64,000 bases of DNA from JAFAXD01 sp963816775 (GCA_963816775.1 CAWFLX010000025.1:1-64000), one strand, 5' to 3'; positions 33,883 through 43,735 are shown, counted from the stretch's first letter. Numbers and translations are program-made. Notes: generated by a model not told the origin, from the letters alone.

Positions 33883-34758
33883 TTATTTTTCGATGCCTTC
33901 GCCGAGCGCAAAACGCGCAAAGCCCACAACCTTGATCGGCGCGCCTGCCTTGCCCTCGCTGTCCTTCACGGCCTGCGCGACACTCTTGGCAGGGTCATGA
34001 ATGTAGGACTGGTCGAGCAAACACACTTCTTTGTAGAAGGTCTTGAGTCCCAACTCGACAATCTTGCCGATCATGGCCTCGGGTTTTCCCTGGGCGCGAA
34101 ATTTATCCGCGAGCACATCCTGCTCGCGCGCCACAACGGCCGGGTCGAGACCGGCCGGATCGACGGCGAGCGGGCTCGCGGCCGCGACATGCATTGCGAC
34201 CTTGCGGCCGAGCTCGGCAAGTTCGTCCGCCTTGCCCTGCGACTCGAGCGCGACAAGCACGCCGATCTTTCCGAGCCCATCGGCGACCGAGTTGTGCACG
34301 TAACTCGCCACGACGCCGTTGCCGACGCTCAGTCCGGTCGCCCGCCGCAAAGTCATGTTCTCGCCGACTTTGGCGACGGTATCGGCGATCGCCTCCGTAA
34401 CCGTAATACTTCCCGCCTTGGCAGCCTTGATCGCTTCCAGGTCCGCGCCAACTTTAAGCGCGACCTGCCCAATCATCTTGACGAGGCCCTGAAACAGATC
34501 GTTGCGAGCGACGAAATCGGTTTCCGAGTTGACCTCGACGAGAACGCCCTTGGTCCCGTCGCGCACGACACCGATCAAGCCGTCCGCCGCAATGCGATCG
34601 GCCTTCTTGGCCGCCTTGGCGATGCCCTTCTTGCGCAGCCAGTCGACGGCGGCTTCCTCGTCGCCGGCCGTTGCCTCCAAGGCAGCCTTGCAATCCATCA
34701 TGCCCGCGCCGGTCTTCTCGCGCAGGTCTCTGACCATCGTGGCCGAAATCGTTGCCAT
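33883..34758 (-). CDS. tsf: Elongation factor Ts
   Basis: This 291-residue nucleotide-exchange factor for EF-Tu has the start MATISATMVRDLREKTGAGM with MMDCKAAL and the invariant ETDFVARND core. I chose the ATG at 34758 behind GGGGAGGGA; further upstream codons are not family-like. It follows rpsB by about 114 bases in the classic rpsB-tsf operon. Confidence 0.97.
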   Translation of the reverse strand: MATISATMVRDLREKTGAGMMDCKAALEATAGDEEAAVDWLRKKGIAKAAKKADRIAADGLIGVVRDGTKGVLVEVNSETDFVARNDLFQGLVKMIGQVALKVGADLEAIKAAKAGSITVTEAIADTVAKVGENMTLRRATGLSVGNGVVASYVHNSVADGLGKIGVLVALESQGKADELAELGRKVAMHVAAASPLAVDPAGLDPAVVAREQDVLADKFRAQGKPEAMIGKIVELGLKTFYKEVCLLDQSYIHDPAKSVAQAVKDSEGKAGAPIKVVGFARFALGEGIEK

Positions 34759-34872
34759 AGTGTCCCTCCCCGGTTTCAAACATCCGGGCTCTCTCAACGC
34801 GCGTCCGTCAATTCGACGCGCCGTACATATAGGTGGCGAGCGTCGATCTGCTCGCGCCGGTTCGTCACCGCG

Positions 34873-35868
34873 TCACTCGGCGCTCAATTCCTTGGCTTGC
34901 GCGATCCATCCGCCCACGCGCCCCGGCAGGCCAACCTCTTCGCCGACGGTGTGCGCGGCCTCAGGTGAAAATGCGGCGATCTGCCAATAGTGGAAAATGC
35001 CGAGATCGTTGAGCTTCTTCTCAATCGCGGGCGAAACGCCGGGCAGCTTCTTGAGATCGTCAGATACCCCGCGCGGTCCTGACAGCACTTCGAAGCCCGG
35101 TCCGTCCGTCTTCTCAGCCGGCACGTCCTCGATGACAGGCGCCTCGGCAGCGCCGATGTCGACGCCCATTTCGCCTTGAGCGCGTGAGATACCGTCGATC
35201 GCCGCCTTCGAGATCAGGTCACAGTAGAGCGTGATCGCGCGTCCGGCGTCGTCGTTGCCGGGCACGAGATAGGTGATCCCATCCGGATCGCAGTTGGTGT
35301 CCACGATCGCGGCGACCGGAATATTCAAGCGCTGCGCTTCCTTGATGGCGATGTCTTCCTTGTTGGTATCGATGACGAACAACAGGTCAGGCAGCCCGCC
35401 CATGTCCTTGATACCGCCGAGCGCGCGGTCGAGCTTGTCGCGCTCGCGTTGCAGGGTAAGACGTTCCTTTTTGGTGTAACCCTGAGCCTCGCCCGAGTTG
35501 AGCATCTCGTCGAGCTTGCGCAGCCGCTTGATCGATTCCGAGATGGTCTTCCAGTTGGTGAGCATCCCGCCGAGCCAGCGCGAATTGACGTAGTATTGCG
35601 CCGAACGCTTGGCGGCGTCAGCGATGGAATCCTGGGCCTGCCGCTTGGTGCCGACAAACAGGATGCGACCGCCCTTCGCGACGGTCTCGCTGACCGCGTC
35701 CAAGGCGCGATGCAGCATCGGCACCGTCTGCGCCAAGTCGATGATGTGGATGTTATTGCGGGTCCCGAAGATGTACTCGCGCATCTTCGGATTCCAGCGA
35801 TGGGCCTGATGGCCGAAATGAACGCCAGCCTCCAACAGCTGGCGCATCGAATAGTCGGGTAGCGCCAT
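34873..35868 (-). CDS. rpsB: 30S ribosomal protein S2 with C-terminal HhH-like extension
   Basis: This 331-residue S2 protein is nearly 100 residues longer than the usual form. Residues 1-235 are the S2 core (MALPDYSMRQLLEAGVHFGH; FVIDTNKEDIAIKEA). After an acidic linker, residues about 270-328 (DDLKKLPGVSPAIEKKLNDL, HYWQIAAFS) form a helix-hairpin-helix-like module known, from memory, in alphaproteobacterial S2. ATG 35868. A promoter and structured leader lie upstream (35869-36013), which fits autogenous control of rpsB-tsf. Confidence 0.96.
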   Translation of the reverse strand: MALPDYSMRQLLEAGVHFGHQAHRWNPKMREYIFGTRNNIHIIDLAQTVPMLHRALDAVSETVAKGGRILFVGTKRQAQDSIADAAKRSAQYYVNSRWLGGMLTNWKTISESIKRLRKLDEMLNSGEAQGYTKKERLTLQRERDKLDRALGGIKDMGGLPDLLFVIDTNKEDIAIKEAQRLNIPVAAIVDTNCDPDGITYLVPGNDDAGRAITLYCDLISKAAIDGISRAQGEMGVDIGAAEAPVIEDVPAEKTDGPGFEVLSGPRGVSDDLKKLPGVSPAIEKKLNDLGIFHYWQIAAFSPEAAHTVGEEVGLPGRVGGWIAQAKELSAE

Positions 35869-35978
35869 TGACGATTTCTCCGGTTCTGCCTCCGCGGACG
35901 TGTGGGCGTTCGGAAAGAACGCCACCGGACGGCAAAGACCCATTGTCGGGGCCCCAACCAGCGTCCGCGTGTGAGATG
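35869..35978 (-). promoter_or_regulatory. Structured rpsB 5' leader (candidate S2 autoregulatory RNA)
   Basis: The predicted leader is about 110 bases long. A closing stem pairs GCGGACG (complement of 35962-35968) with CGTCCGC (complement of 35894-35900). Inside it is a perfect 7-pair hairpin, GGCGTTC / GAACGCC on either strand, at 35905-35923. S2 leaders in other bacteria bind S2 to repress translation; whether this RNA does so is inferred. Confidence 0.4.
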
Positions 35979-35984
35979 GCGGGG

Positions 35985-36013
35985 CTTATATAGGGAGGAA
36001 TTGGTGGAAGCAA
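35985..36013 (-). promoter_or_regulatory. Predicted sigma-70 promoter of rpsB-tsf
   Basis: On the minus strand, TTGCTT (complement of 36008-36013) and TATAAG (complement of 35985-35990) are separated by exactly 17 bases. This places transcription start near 35978. It is the clearest housekeeping promoter I see in the minus-strand block. Confidence 0.55.
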
Positions 36014-36041
36014 CCCGGTTCGGGGCGACCGTCTTGGCCGA

Positions 36042-39000
36042 TCAGACCGCTTCGACCTGCACGACACCCGGCACTGCCTTGATGGCGCCGGCGATCTGCG
36101 GCGAAACCTTGAACCGACCGGGCAGCCGCACCTCGACTTCGGCGCCACCCGCAAGCAGCAGCACCATGTTGACCTCGCCGTCGGCCTTGCTGACGCGGCC
36201 CGGCGCCGGCTCCAGGCGCTTGTTGACGGCCTCGAGCGGCTCAACCGACCGCAGGAAAACACGCAGCCCTTTTTGTACCTTTTCGGCGGCCGCATCGAGC
36301 GGTTCGGCTGATTGTATTCGTGCCCGCACCTCATCGCCCTGGGCTTCCGCGGTCAGGAACAGCAGCAGCGCCGCCCCCGGCTCGAACAGGTCGCGGTACT
36401 GCAGCAGGCCTTCGGCAAAGATAATCGCCTCGTAATGCCCGGTGGGGTCGGAGAGGCCGATGATACCCATGCGGTTGCCGGTTTTTGTTCGTCGTTCGAT
36501 GCGCGAGACCACGGTCGCGGCGACGCGACCGGCCGTGGCGCCGGCTTTCACGGCTTGGCAGAAATTTGCCCAGGACTGGAGCCGCAGACCCTTGAGCAGC
36601 GGCGCATAGTCATCGAGGGGATGCCCGGTGAGAAAGAAACCAACCGCGTCGTATTCTTTTTGCAACCGCTCGGCCGGCAGCCAAGGCTGGGTCGCCGGAA
36701 TGACGAGATCGCCGCGCTGCGCAACACCGCCGAAGAGCTCGTTCTGACCGAGGCTTGCGGCCTCGTGCGCGCGCTGCGCCGCGGCCATCATGACGTCTAT
36801 CGCCGCAAACGCGCGCGCGCGATCGGCCTCCAGGCAATCCAGCGCGCCGGCGGCAACGAGGCTTTCCAGCACGCGCTTGTTGATCGCGCGCGGATTGATG
36901 CGACCCGAGAAATCCGCGAGGTCGGCAAACGCGCGCTCGCCGCGCGCCGCCACGATGGTCTCGACCGCTTGCTGGCCAACGCCCTTGAGCGCGGCCAGAG
37001 CGTAGTGAATGGTGCGGTCGCCGACCGCGAACGTGACGCCGGACTTGTTGACCGATGGCGGCTCGACCTTGATACCGAGACGTACTGCCTCGCTGCGAAA
37101 TTCCGCCAGCTTGTCGGTATTGCCCATATCGAGCGTCATCGACGCCGCCAGAAACTCGACCGGGTAGTTCGCCTTCATGTAAGCGGTCTGATAGGCGACC
37201 AGCGCATACGCGGCCGCATGACTCTTGTTGAAGCCATAGTCGGCGAAACGCTCCAGCAGCTCGAAGATCGTCTCGGCCTGGCCGCGCTCGACGCCGCGCT
37301 CGACCGCGCCGGAGACAAAGCGCTCGCGCTGCGCCTTCATTTCGGCGCGGATTTTCTTGCCCATCGCGCGTCGGAGGAGATCGGCTTCGCCGAGCGAATA
37401 ACCGGCGAGCACCTGGGCGATCTGCATCACCTGTTCCTGGTAGATGATGACGCCGAACGTCTCGCGCAGGATCGGCTCAAGCTTGGGATGGATATAGTCT
37501 GGCGCCTCGCTGCCGCGCTTGCGCGCGCAGTAGGTTGGGATGTTGGCCATCGGACCTGGGCGGTAGAGCGCCACCAGCGCGATGATGTCCTCGAAGCGGT
37601 CGGGGCGCATGTCGACCAGCGCCCGCCGCATGCCCTGCCCTTCCACCTGGAACACGCCGACCGTTTCGCCCCGCGCCAGGAGTTCGTAGCTCGGCTTGTC
37701 GTCGAGTGGAATGCGCGAGAGGTCGATATCAATGCCGCGCGCACGCACGTGCTCGACCGCGGTCGCAAGCACGGTGAGCGTTTTCAAACCAAGGAAGTCA
37801 AACTTCACAAGGCCGGCCTGCTCGACCCATTTCATATTGAACTGGGTCACCGGCATGTCGGTCTTTGGATCGCGGTAGAGCGGCACAAGCTCGGACAACG
37901 GCCGGTCGCCGATGACGATGCCGGCGGCGTGGGTCGAGGCATGCCGGTGCAGGCCTTCGAGCTTCTGCGCAATCGCGAACGCACGCGCCACCACCGGCTC
38001 GCTGTCGCGGAACGCCTGCAGCCGCGGCTCGTCCGCAATGGCGCGCGACAGCGTGACCGGCTGCGCCGGATTGTTGGGGACGAGTTTGCACAGCTTGTCG
38101 ACCTGCCCGTAGGGCATTTCCAGCACGCGGCCGACATCGCGCAGCACACCGCGAGCCTGCAGCGTACCGAACGTGATGATCTGCGCGACCTGCTCGCGGC
38201 CGTACTTTCGCTGCACATAACGAATGACGTCGTCGCGATGATCCTGGCAGAAGTCGATGTCGAAATCGGGCATCGACACGCGCTCGGGATTGAGGAAGCG
38301 TTCGAACAGAAGCCCGAAGCGCAGCGGGTCGAGATCCGTGATCAGGAGCGAATAGGCGACCAGCGAGCCCGCCCCGGAGCCGCGCCCCGGCCCCACCGGA
38401 ATGCCTTCATTCTTCGCCCACTGGATGAAGTCGGAGACGATCAGGAAATAGCCCGCATAGCGCATGCGCTCGATAACGCCGAGCTCGAAAGCGAGGCGCT
38501 CGCGGTAGTCTTCCTCGGTGCGGCCCGGCGCTACCCCGTGCGCGGCGATCCTGCGCTCAAGCCCATCTTCGGCCAGCTGCCGCAACAAAGTCGACTCGTC
38601 GGCCGCGGCTGCGCCGTCCGCGGTAAAGCGCGGCAAGATCGGCGTGCGTGTCTTGGGCCGAAAGGCCGAGCGCTCGGCAATCTCGACGCTCGAGGCCAGT
38701 GCCTCCGGCAGGTCGGCAAAAAGCGCTGCCATTTCGGCACGCGATTTGAACCGGTGCTCCGGCGTCAGCTGGCGGCGATCCGTGTCCGCGATCGGACGGC
38801 CTTCGGCGATGCTGATCAGGGCATCGTGCGCTTCGTAGTCATCGACCGCGCCAAAGTATGGCTGGTTGGTCGCAACGAGCGCGATATTCCTCGCATAGGC
38901 AAGGTCGAGCAGATGCGGTTCGACCGTGCGCTCTGCCGCAAGTCCGTGGCGCTGCAGCTCGATGTACAGCCGATCACCGAAGAGCTTCAGCAAGGCCGCG

Positions 39001-39491
39001 CAGCGAGCTTCAGCCAAGTTGAGTTGCCCGGCAGCGATGGCCTGGTCGAGGGCTCCCGTTGGGCCGCCGGTGAGCGCAATCAGGCCCGTGCTCGCCTGTG
39101 CGAGCGCGGCCAGCGTGATATGCGGCGGATCGTTTGCGGTCGGTTCCAGGAATGCGCGCGACGAGAGCCGCATGACGTTGCGATAGCCGTCTTCATCGGC
39201 CGCCAGCAGCACCAGTCGCGGCAGCGCGCGCGGATGCCCGGGAGCGCGGCGGTCCTCCTGGTCGGCAAAGTCGATCGCCAGCGAGCAACCAATGATCGGC
39301 TGGATGCCGGCACCGGCCATCTTGTCGGAGAACTCAAGCGCGCCAAACATGTTGTCGGTGTCGGTGAGCGCGAGCGCCGGCTGTCGGTCGGCCTTCGCAA
39401 GCTCGGCAAGGCGCGCAATCGTCAACGCGCCTTCCAGCAGCGAATAGGACGAATGAACGTGCAAATGCACAAACTGCGGGTCTGCCGCCAC
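36042..39491 (-). CDS. dnaE: DNA polymerase III subunit alpha
   Basis: This 1149-residue replicative polymerase starts with a PHP domain (HLHVHSSYSLLEGALTIARL). The catalytic palm has GPGRGSGAGSLVAYSL, PDFDIDFCQDHRDDVI (two catalytic Asp) and YFLIVSDFIQWAKNEG. The finger region carries GIIIYQEQVM-like FGVIIYQEQVMQIAQVLAGY. The C-terminal helix-hairpin-helix and OB-fold (residues about 790-1060) are present. Length is normal. A 32-residue membrane protein frame and a strong palindrome lie upstream. No other dnaE copy is in the window. Confidence 0.97.
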   Translation of the reverse strand: MAADPQFVHLHVHSSYSLLEGALTIARLAELAKADRQPALALTDTDNMFGALEFSDKMAGAGIQPIIGCSLAIDFADQEDRRAPGHPRALPRLVLLAADEDGYRNVMRLSSRAFLEPTANDPPHITLAALAQASTGLIALTGGPTGALDQAIAAGQLNLAEARCAALLKLFGDRLYIELQRHGLAAERTVEPHLLDLAYARNIALVATNQPYFGAVDDYEAHDALISIAEGRPIADTDRRQLTPEHRFKSRAEMAALFADLPEALASSVEIAERSAFRPKTRTPILPRFTADGAAAADESTLLRQLAEDGLERRIAAHGVAPGRTEEDYRERLAFELGVIERMRYAGYFLIVSDFIQWAKNEGIPVGPGRGSGAGSLVAYSLLITDLDPLRFGLLFERFLNPERVSMPDFDIDFCQDHRDDVIRYVQRKYGREQVAQIITFGTLQARGVLRDVGRVLEMPYGQVDKLCKLVPNNPAQPVTLSRAIADEPRLQAFRDSEPVVARAFAIAQKLEGLHRHASTHAAGIVIGDRPLSELVPLYRDPKTDMPVTQFNMKWVEQAGLVKFDFLGLKTLTVLATAVEHVRARGIDIDLSRIPLDDKPSYELLARGETVGVFQVEGQGMRRALVDMRPDRFEDIIALVALYRPGPMANIPTYCARKRGSEAPDYIHPKLEPILRETFGVIIYQEQVMQIAQVLAGYSLGEADLLRRAMGKKIRAEMKAQRERFVSGAVERGVERGQAETIFELLERFADYGFNKSHAAAYALVAYQTAYMKANYPVEFLAASMTLDMGNTDKLAEFRSEAVRLGIKVEPPSVNKSGVTFAVGDRTIHYALAALKGVGQQAVETIVAARGERAFADLADFSGRINPRAINKRVLESLVAAGALDCLEADRARAFAAIDVMMAAAQRAHEAASLGQNELFGGVAQRGDLVIPATQPWLPAERLQKEYDAVGFFLTGHPLDDYAPLLKGLRLQSWANFCQAVKAGATAGRVAATVVSRIERRTKTGNRMGIIGLSDPTGHYEAIIFAEGLLQYRDLFEPGAALLLFLTAEAQGDEVRARIQSAEPLDAAAEKVQKGLRVFLRSVEPLEAVNKRLEPAPGRVSKADGEVNMVLLLAGGAEVEVRLPGRFKVSPQIAGAIKAVPGVVQVEAV

Positions 39492-39570
39492 GGCTATACG
39501 AGTCCAGAGCGTTCAGGTCAGGGCGATTCGAGTGGAGCCCGATGGTGCGGGCGTGGCTATCGCCTGTCCA

Positions 39571-39633
39571 CGAGGAATCACCGGCCGGCGTGGAGGACGC
39601 ACAACTTTGCGCACGCCGGCCGGTGTAAGGCCT
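39571..39633. repeat. Large perfect inverted repeat upstream of dnaE
   Basis: CACCGGCCGGCGTG (39579-39592) is mirrored perfectly by CACGCCGGCCGGTG (39612-39625) across a 19-base loop. An outer five-pair stem is formed by cgagg / cctcg. It lies between the 32-residue frame and dnaE on the minus strand. No U-tract follows, so a simple intrinsic terminator is unlikely. It could be an attenuator or protein-binding palindrome. Confidence 0.65.
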
Positions 39634-39673
39634 CGTCGGGGCACACAACGAGGCGGGGGGACGCCGAAATGGA

Positions 39674-39772
39674 TCAAAGCGCCGCGAGGACCTGGGCCCA
39701 CACGACGACCATGCCGAGAAACAAGGTGATGGACGCCAGCGTGGCGGCCTCTTCAACGACAGCGCGCAACAT
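39674..39772 (-). CDS. 32-residue single-pass membrane protein
   Basis: This short frame encodes MLRAVVEEAATLASITLFLG followed by MVVVWAQVLAAL, one clear hydrophobic helix after a short charged N-terminus. The ATG at 39772 follows a GGGG-rich ribosome-binding stretch (ttggggtcgtgtc). Very short proteins of this look are found in rhizobial annotations, from memory. Function is unknown. It may be a small membrane regulator or a leader peptide for dnaE. Confidence 0.5.
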   Translation of the reverse strand: MLRAVVEEAATLASITLFLGMVVVWAQVLAAL

Positions 39773-39888
39773 GACACGACCCCAAGACGCAACGGAACAT
39801 AGGAAGAACATAGTTCATCTTTTGTTCTTAAGTCAAGCGGTTTGTAGCTGCGTTTCACCCATCGTCGTTGGGCCGGGCCGAACCAGGG

Positions 39889-40581
<693 letters not shown>

Positions 40582-40585
40582 CGGC

Positions 40586-41854
40586 TCACTCGTAGCGCAG
40601 CGCCTCGACCGGATCGAGCCGGGCGGCGCGCCACGAGGGATAGAGTGTCGCAAGCAGCGAGAGCGCGAGCGCCATCACCACCACTGCAGTCGTCTCGGTC
40701 AGATCCATGTCTGCCGGAAGTCGCGATAGGAAGTACAGGGTCGGCGGGAACAGCTCGGTGCTGGTGAGCCAGGACAAAAACTGGCGGATCGCCTCGATAT
40801 TGCGGCAGATCACGACTCCGGCCAAAAGGCCAACCAGGGTCCCGACGACGCCGATCGATGCGCCTGTGATCAGGAAAATGCGCATGATCGCGCCCTGGGT
40901 CGCCCCCATCGTGCGCATGATGGCGATGTCAGGGCCCTTGTCCTTCACCAGCATGATCAAACCCGACACGATGTTGAGGGCCGCCACCAGGACGATCAGC
41001 GTCAGGATCAGGAACATGACGTTGCGTTCGACCTGCAGCGCGTTGAAAAACGTCGCGTTGCGCTGGCGCCAATCGATGATGAAGATCGGACGCCCGGCGA
41101 CCTCGGAAATCCGCTTGCGATAGTAGTCCACCTGGTCTGGGCTATCGACGTAGACCTCGATCGCGGTGACGTCGCCGGAGCGGTTGAAATAGGCCTGTGC
41201 CTCCGTCAGCGGCATGAACAAGAAGCCGAGGTCGTATTCCGACATGCCGATCTCGAACACCCCGGCCACCTTGTAGGTCTTGATCCGCGGCATCGTGCCC
41301 ATCGGCGTAACGGCGCCACGCGGCGCGACCAGGGTGACATTCTCCCCGGCGTGGACGGTGAGCTGATCGGCAAGCCTGCGGCCGATGAGCACGCCCTGCC
41401 CCTCGTCAAACCCCGCCAGCGTACCCTGCTTGAGATTGTCGGCGATGGACGGGAGCTTGCGGAGGTCGGCGGCACGCCAGCCGCGCACCAAGACGCCGCT
41501 CGAGCCGAATGGCGACGATGCCAGCGCCTGTCCCTCGACCACCGGCGCGGCGAGGCGGATACCGGGAATCTTCGAGATGCGCTCGGCTACCGCTTCAAAG
41601 TCGGTGAGCGGCGCGTCAAGCGGTTGAACAAGCAGGTGGCCGTTGAGGCCGAGGATCTTTTCGAGCAGCTCCTGCCGGAAGCCGTTCATCACCGCCATCA
41701 CGATGATGAGCGTCGCCACTCCGAGCAGAATGCCGATGAACGAAAAACCGGCGATGACTGAAATAAAGCCTTCCTTGCGCCGTGCTCGCAGGTAGCGCAG
41801 CGACAGCATCCACTCGAAGCGGGAAAACGGCTGTGTGCCGGTCGTTTCGCTCAT
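40586..41854 (-). CDS. lolC: Lipoprotein-releasing system permease LolC/LolE
   Basis: This 422-residue inner-membrane protein has one N-terminal helix (IAGFSFIGILLGVATLIIVM), a periplasmic domain (residues about 50-270) and three C-terminal helices. This is the FtsX/MacB topology. LSLRYLRARRKEGFISVIAG at the N-terminus and YPSWRAARLDPVEALRYE at the C-terminus are typical. Alphaproteobacteria usually have a single LolC/E homologue, which fits here. Operon proS-lolC-lolD. Confidence 0.93.
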   Translation of the reverse strand: MSETTGTQPFSRFEWMLSLRYLRARRKEGFISVIAGFSFIGILLGVATLIIVMAVMNGFRQELLEKILGLNGHLLVQPLDAPLTDFEAVAERISKIPGIRLAAPVVEGQALASSPFGSSGVLVRGWRAADLRKLPSIADNLKQGTLAGFDEGQGVLIGRRLADQLTVHAGENVTLVAPRGAVTPMGTMPRIKTYKVAGVFEIGMSEYDLGFLFMPLTEAQAYFNRSGDVTAIEVYVDSPDQVDYYRKRISEVAGRPIFIIDWRQRNATFFNALQVERNVMFLILTLIVLVAALNIVSGLIMLVKDKGPDIAIMRTMGATQGAIMRIFLITGASIGVVGTLVGLLAGVVICRNIEAIRQFLSWLTSTELFPPTLYFLSRLPADMDLTETTAVVVMALALSLLATLYPSWRAARLDPVEALRYE

Positions 41855-41939
41855 CGCTGCTCCCCGGCTCTGATTCCATCTGATTCTGGCGGTTTCAAGC
41901 CACCGACAATCGCGTCTGGTTTGGCGTCACACACAGGGT

Positions 41940-43262
41940 TCATTTCATCAGCAGGTCGGCGGCCGCGGCAGGCGAGACCAATTCGCGGCTGCCATCGGCA
42001 CGGCGCTTGAGTTCGACCTTGCCCTCGGCGAGCCCCTTCGGACCGATAAGAATTTGCCACGGGATGCCGATCAGATCGGCGCTCGCGAACTTTGACCCCG
42101 GGCGCTCGTCGAGATCGTTGTAGAGCACGTCGAGACCCTGCCGCGTCAGATCGCGGTAGAGCGTTTCGCTCACGCCGTCGGTTCCGGCATCTCCCTGCTT
42201 GAGATTGAGGATCGCGACGTCGAAGGGCGCGACGGCCTGCGGCCATTTGATGCCGGCATCATCGTGGAACGCCTCGATGATCGCGGCCACGAGCCGCGTC
42301 GGCCCGATTCCGTAGGAACCCATCTGGACCGGATGCTCGACGCCGTCCGGTCCGGTGACCACGGCCTTCATCGGTTCTGAATATTTGGTCCCGAAGTAGA
42401 AGATATGGCCGACCTCGATACCGCGTGCCGACACCTGCTTGTCGGCGGAAAGCTTTGCGAACGCGGCCGGGTCATGCTTTTCCGAGGTGGCAGCGTAGAG
42501 CGAGGTCCAGGCGTCGACGATCGTTTGCAGCTCGCCGACGTCGTCGAAATCGACATCGTCGCCGGGAACCGGCATCGCCAGATAGTCGCGGTGGCAGAAA
42601 ACCTCGCTCTCGCCAGTCTCTGCCAGAATGATGAACTCGTGACTGAGGTTGCCCCCGATCGGCCCGGTCTCCGCCACCATCGGAATCGACTTCAAGCCCA
42701 AGCGCGCGAAGGTGCGCAGATAGGCGACGAACATTTTGTTGTAGGAATGGCGAGCACCCGCCTGGTCGATGTCGAACGAATAGGCGTCCTTCATCAGGAA
42801 TTCGCGCGAACGCATGGTGCCGAAGCGCGGGCGCACCTCGTCGCGGAATTTCCATTGCAGGTGATAGAGGTTGAGCGGCAAATCCTTGTAGGAGCGCACA
42901 TAGGCGCGAAAGATCTCCGTGATCATTTCCTCGTTGGTCGGCCCGTACAGCATGTCGCGTTCGTGCCGATCCTTGATGCGCAGCATCTCCTTGCCGTAGG
43001 CCTCATAGCGCCCGCTTTCACGCCAGAGGTCGGCCGATTGGATCGTCGGCATGAGCAGCTCGATCGCGCCGGCGCAATTCTGTTCCTCGCGTACGATCTC
43101 GCAGACCTTGTGCAGCACACGCAATCCAAGCGGCAGAAATGCATAGATGCCGGCGGCTTCCTGCCGGACCATTCCGGCCCGCAGCATCAGACGATGCGAC
43201 ACGATCTCCGCCTCTTTGGGCGTCTCGCGCAAAATCGGCAGAAAAAATCGGGAGAGGCGCAT
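41940..43262 (-). CDS. proS: Prolyl-tRNA synthetase (short alphaproteobacterial type)
   Basis: This 440-residue class II synthetase charges tRNA-Pro. Motif 1 and 2 regions are GIYAFLPLGLRVLHKVCEIV and LYHLQWKFRDEVRPRFGTMR. Motif 3 is MGSYGIGPTRLVAAIIE. It lacks the roughly 180-residue insertion (editing) domain of the E. coli enzyme, as is usual in this class. ATG 43262. Confidence 0.96.
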   Translation of the reverse strand: MRLSRFFLPILRETPKEAEIVSHRLMLRAGMVRQEAAGIYAFLPLGLRVLHKVCEIVREEQNCAGAIELLMPTIQSADLWRESGRYEAYGKEMLRIKDRHERDMLYGPTNEEMITEIFRAYVRSYKDLPLNLYHLQWKFRDEVRPRFGTMRSREFLMKDAYSFDIDQAGARHSYNKMFVAYLRTFARLGLKSIPMVAETGPIGGNLSHEFIILAETGESEVFCHRDYLAMPVPGDDVDFDDVGELQTIVDAWTSLYAATSEKHDPAAFAKLSADKQVSARGIEVGHIFYFGTKYSEPMKAVVTGPDGVEHPVQMGSYGIGPTRLVAAIIEAFHDDAGIKWPQAVAPFDVAILNLKQGDAGTDGVSETLYRDLTRQGLDVLYNDLDERPGSKFASADLIGIPWQILIGPKGLAEGKVELKRRADGSRELVSPAAAADLLMK

Positions 43263-43539
43263 GGGTTAATGATGTCGGCGGTCGATTGGAGGCGCGCCGA
43301 GTGAAAGCGGATTGGCAGTGAAAAGACAAGGGCCGCAGGACGAAGGTTTCGTTGCGCGGCCGAGCGGCCGATGCGCGCGCCCGGTGGCGGCGTGAGACAC
43401 GCCGTCGCTTACCCGGCGGCACAACCGCGGGGCCGAAGCCGACAAGACGGCTCAAACGAGCGCGTGGGCAGAGGCGCCATCAAAAGTGGGCAGCTCTCGA
43501 TACGTAGAAAGTGGGATGTTTTTTGCGGCGCACTGTGAC

Positions 43540-43735
43540 CCCCATGACAGTAGCCCACCACTTGGTTTAGGTTGTCAGTCTCCGCAGCGTTGGAAATATC
43601 CCACGCACCGGTCCAAGTCCTGGGAGGAACTAGCCAAAAGGCGCGCCTCGCAGCGCCGTCCGTCGCACCAAGCTAGACGGAAATCAAAGGCTGGAGAGAA
43701 TTCCTTAAGAGCAGGGTGGGCCCTGCTCTTTTTTT
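43540..43735 (+). ncRNA. Candidate small RNA ending in an intrinsic terminator
   Basis: No protein frame explains the plus-strand terminator that ends at 43735. Upstream sequence folds into several hairpins, including TCCGTC / GACGGA around an 11-base loop (about 43662-43684) and GGCG / CGCC at about 43640. I do not recognise 6S, SRP, RNase P or tmRNA. The 5' end is undefined because no clear promoter is visible. Confidence 0.35.
43707..43735 (+). terminator. Strong rho-independent terminator
   Basis: A perfect 8-pair stem GAGCAGGG / CCCTGCTC (43709-43716, 43721-43728) with loop TGGG is followed by seven T residues. The flanking AA/TT pair extends the stem. The T tract is on the plus strand only, so it ends plus-strand transcription, not proS. 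Confidence 0.85.

Larger units (their letters stand above)
39492..39888. other. Gap between lolD and dnaE: palindrome and small membrane ORF
   Basis: Besides the small frame at 39674-39772 and the palindrome at 39571-39633, I see nothing gene-like here. The AT-richer stretch at 39795-39850 (aaacgaacatagttcatctt-like) upstream of the small frame may hold its promoter. Confidence 0.5.
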
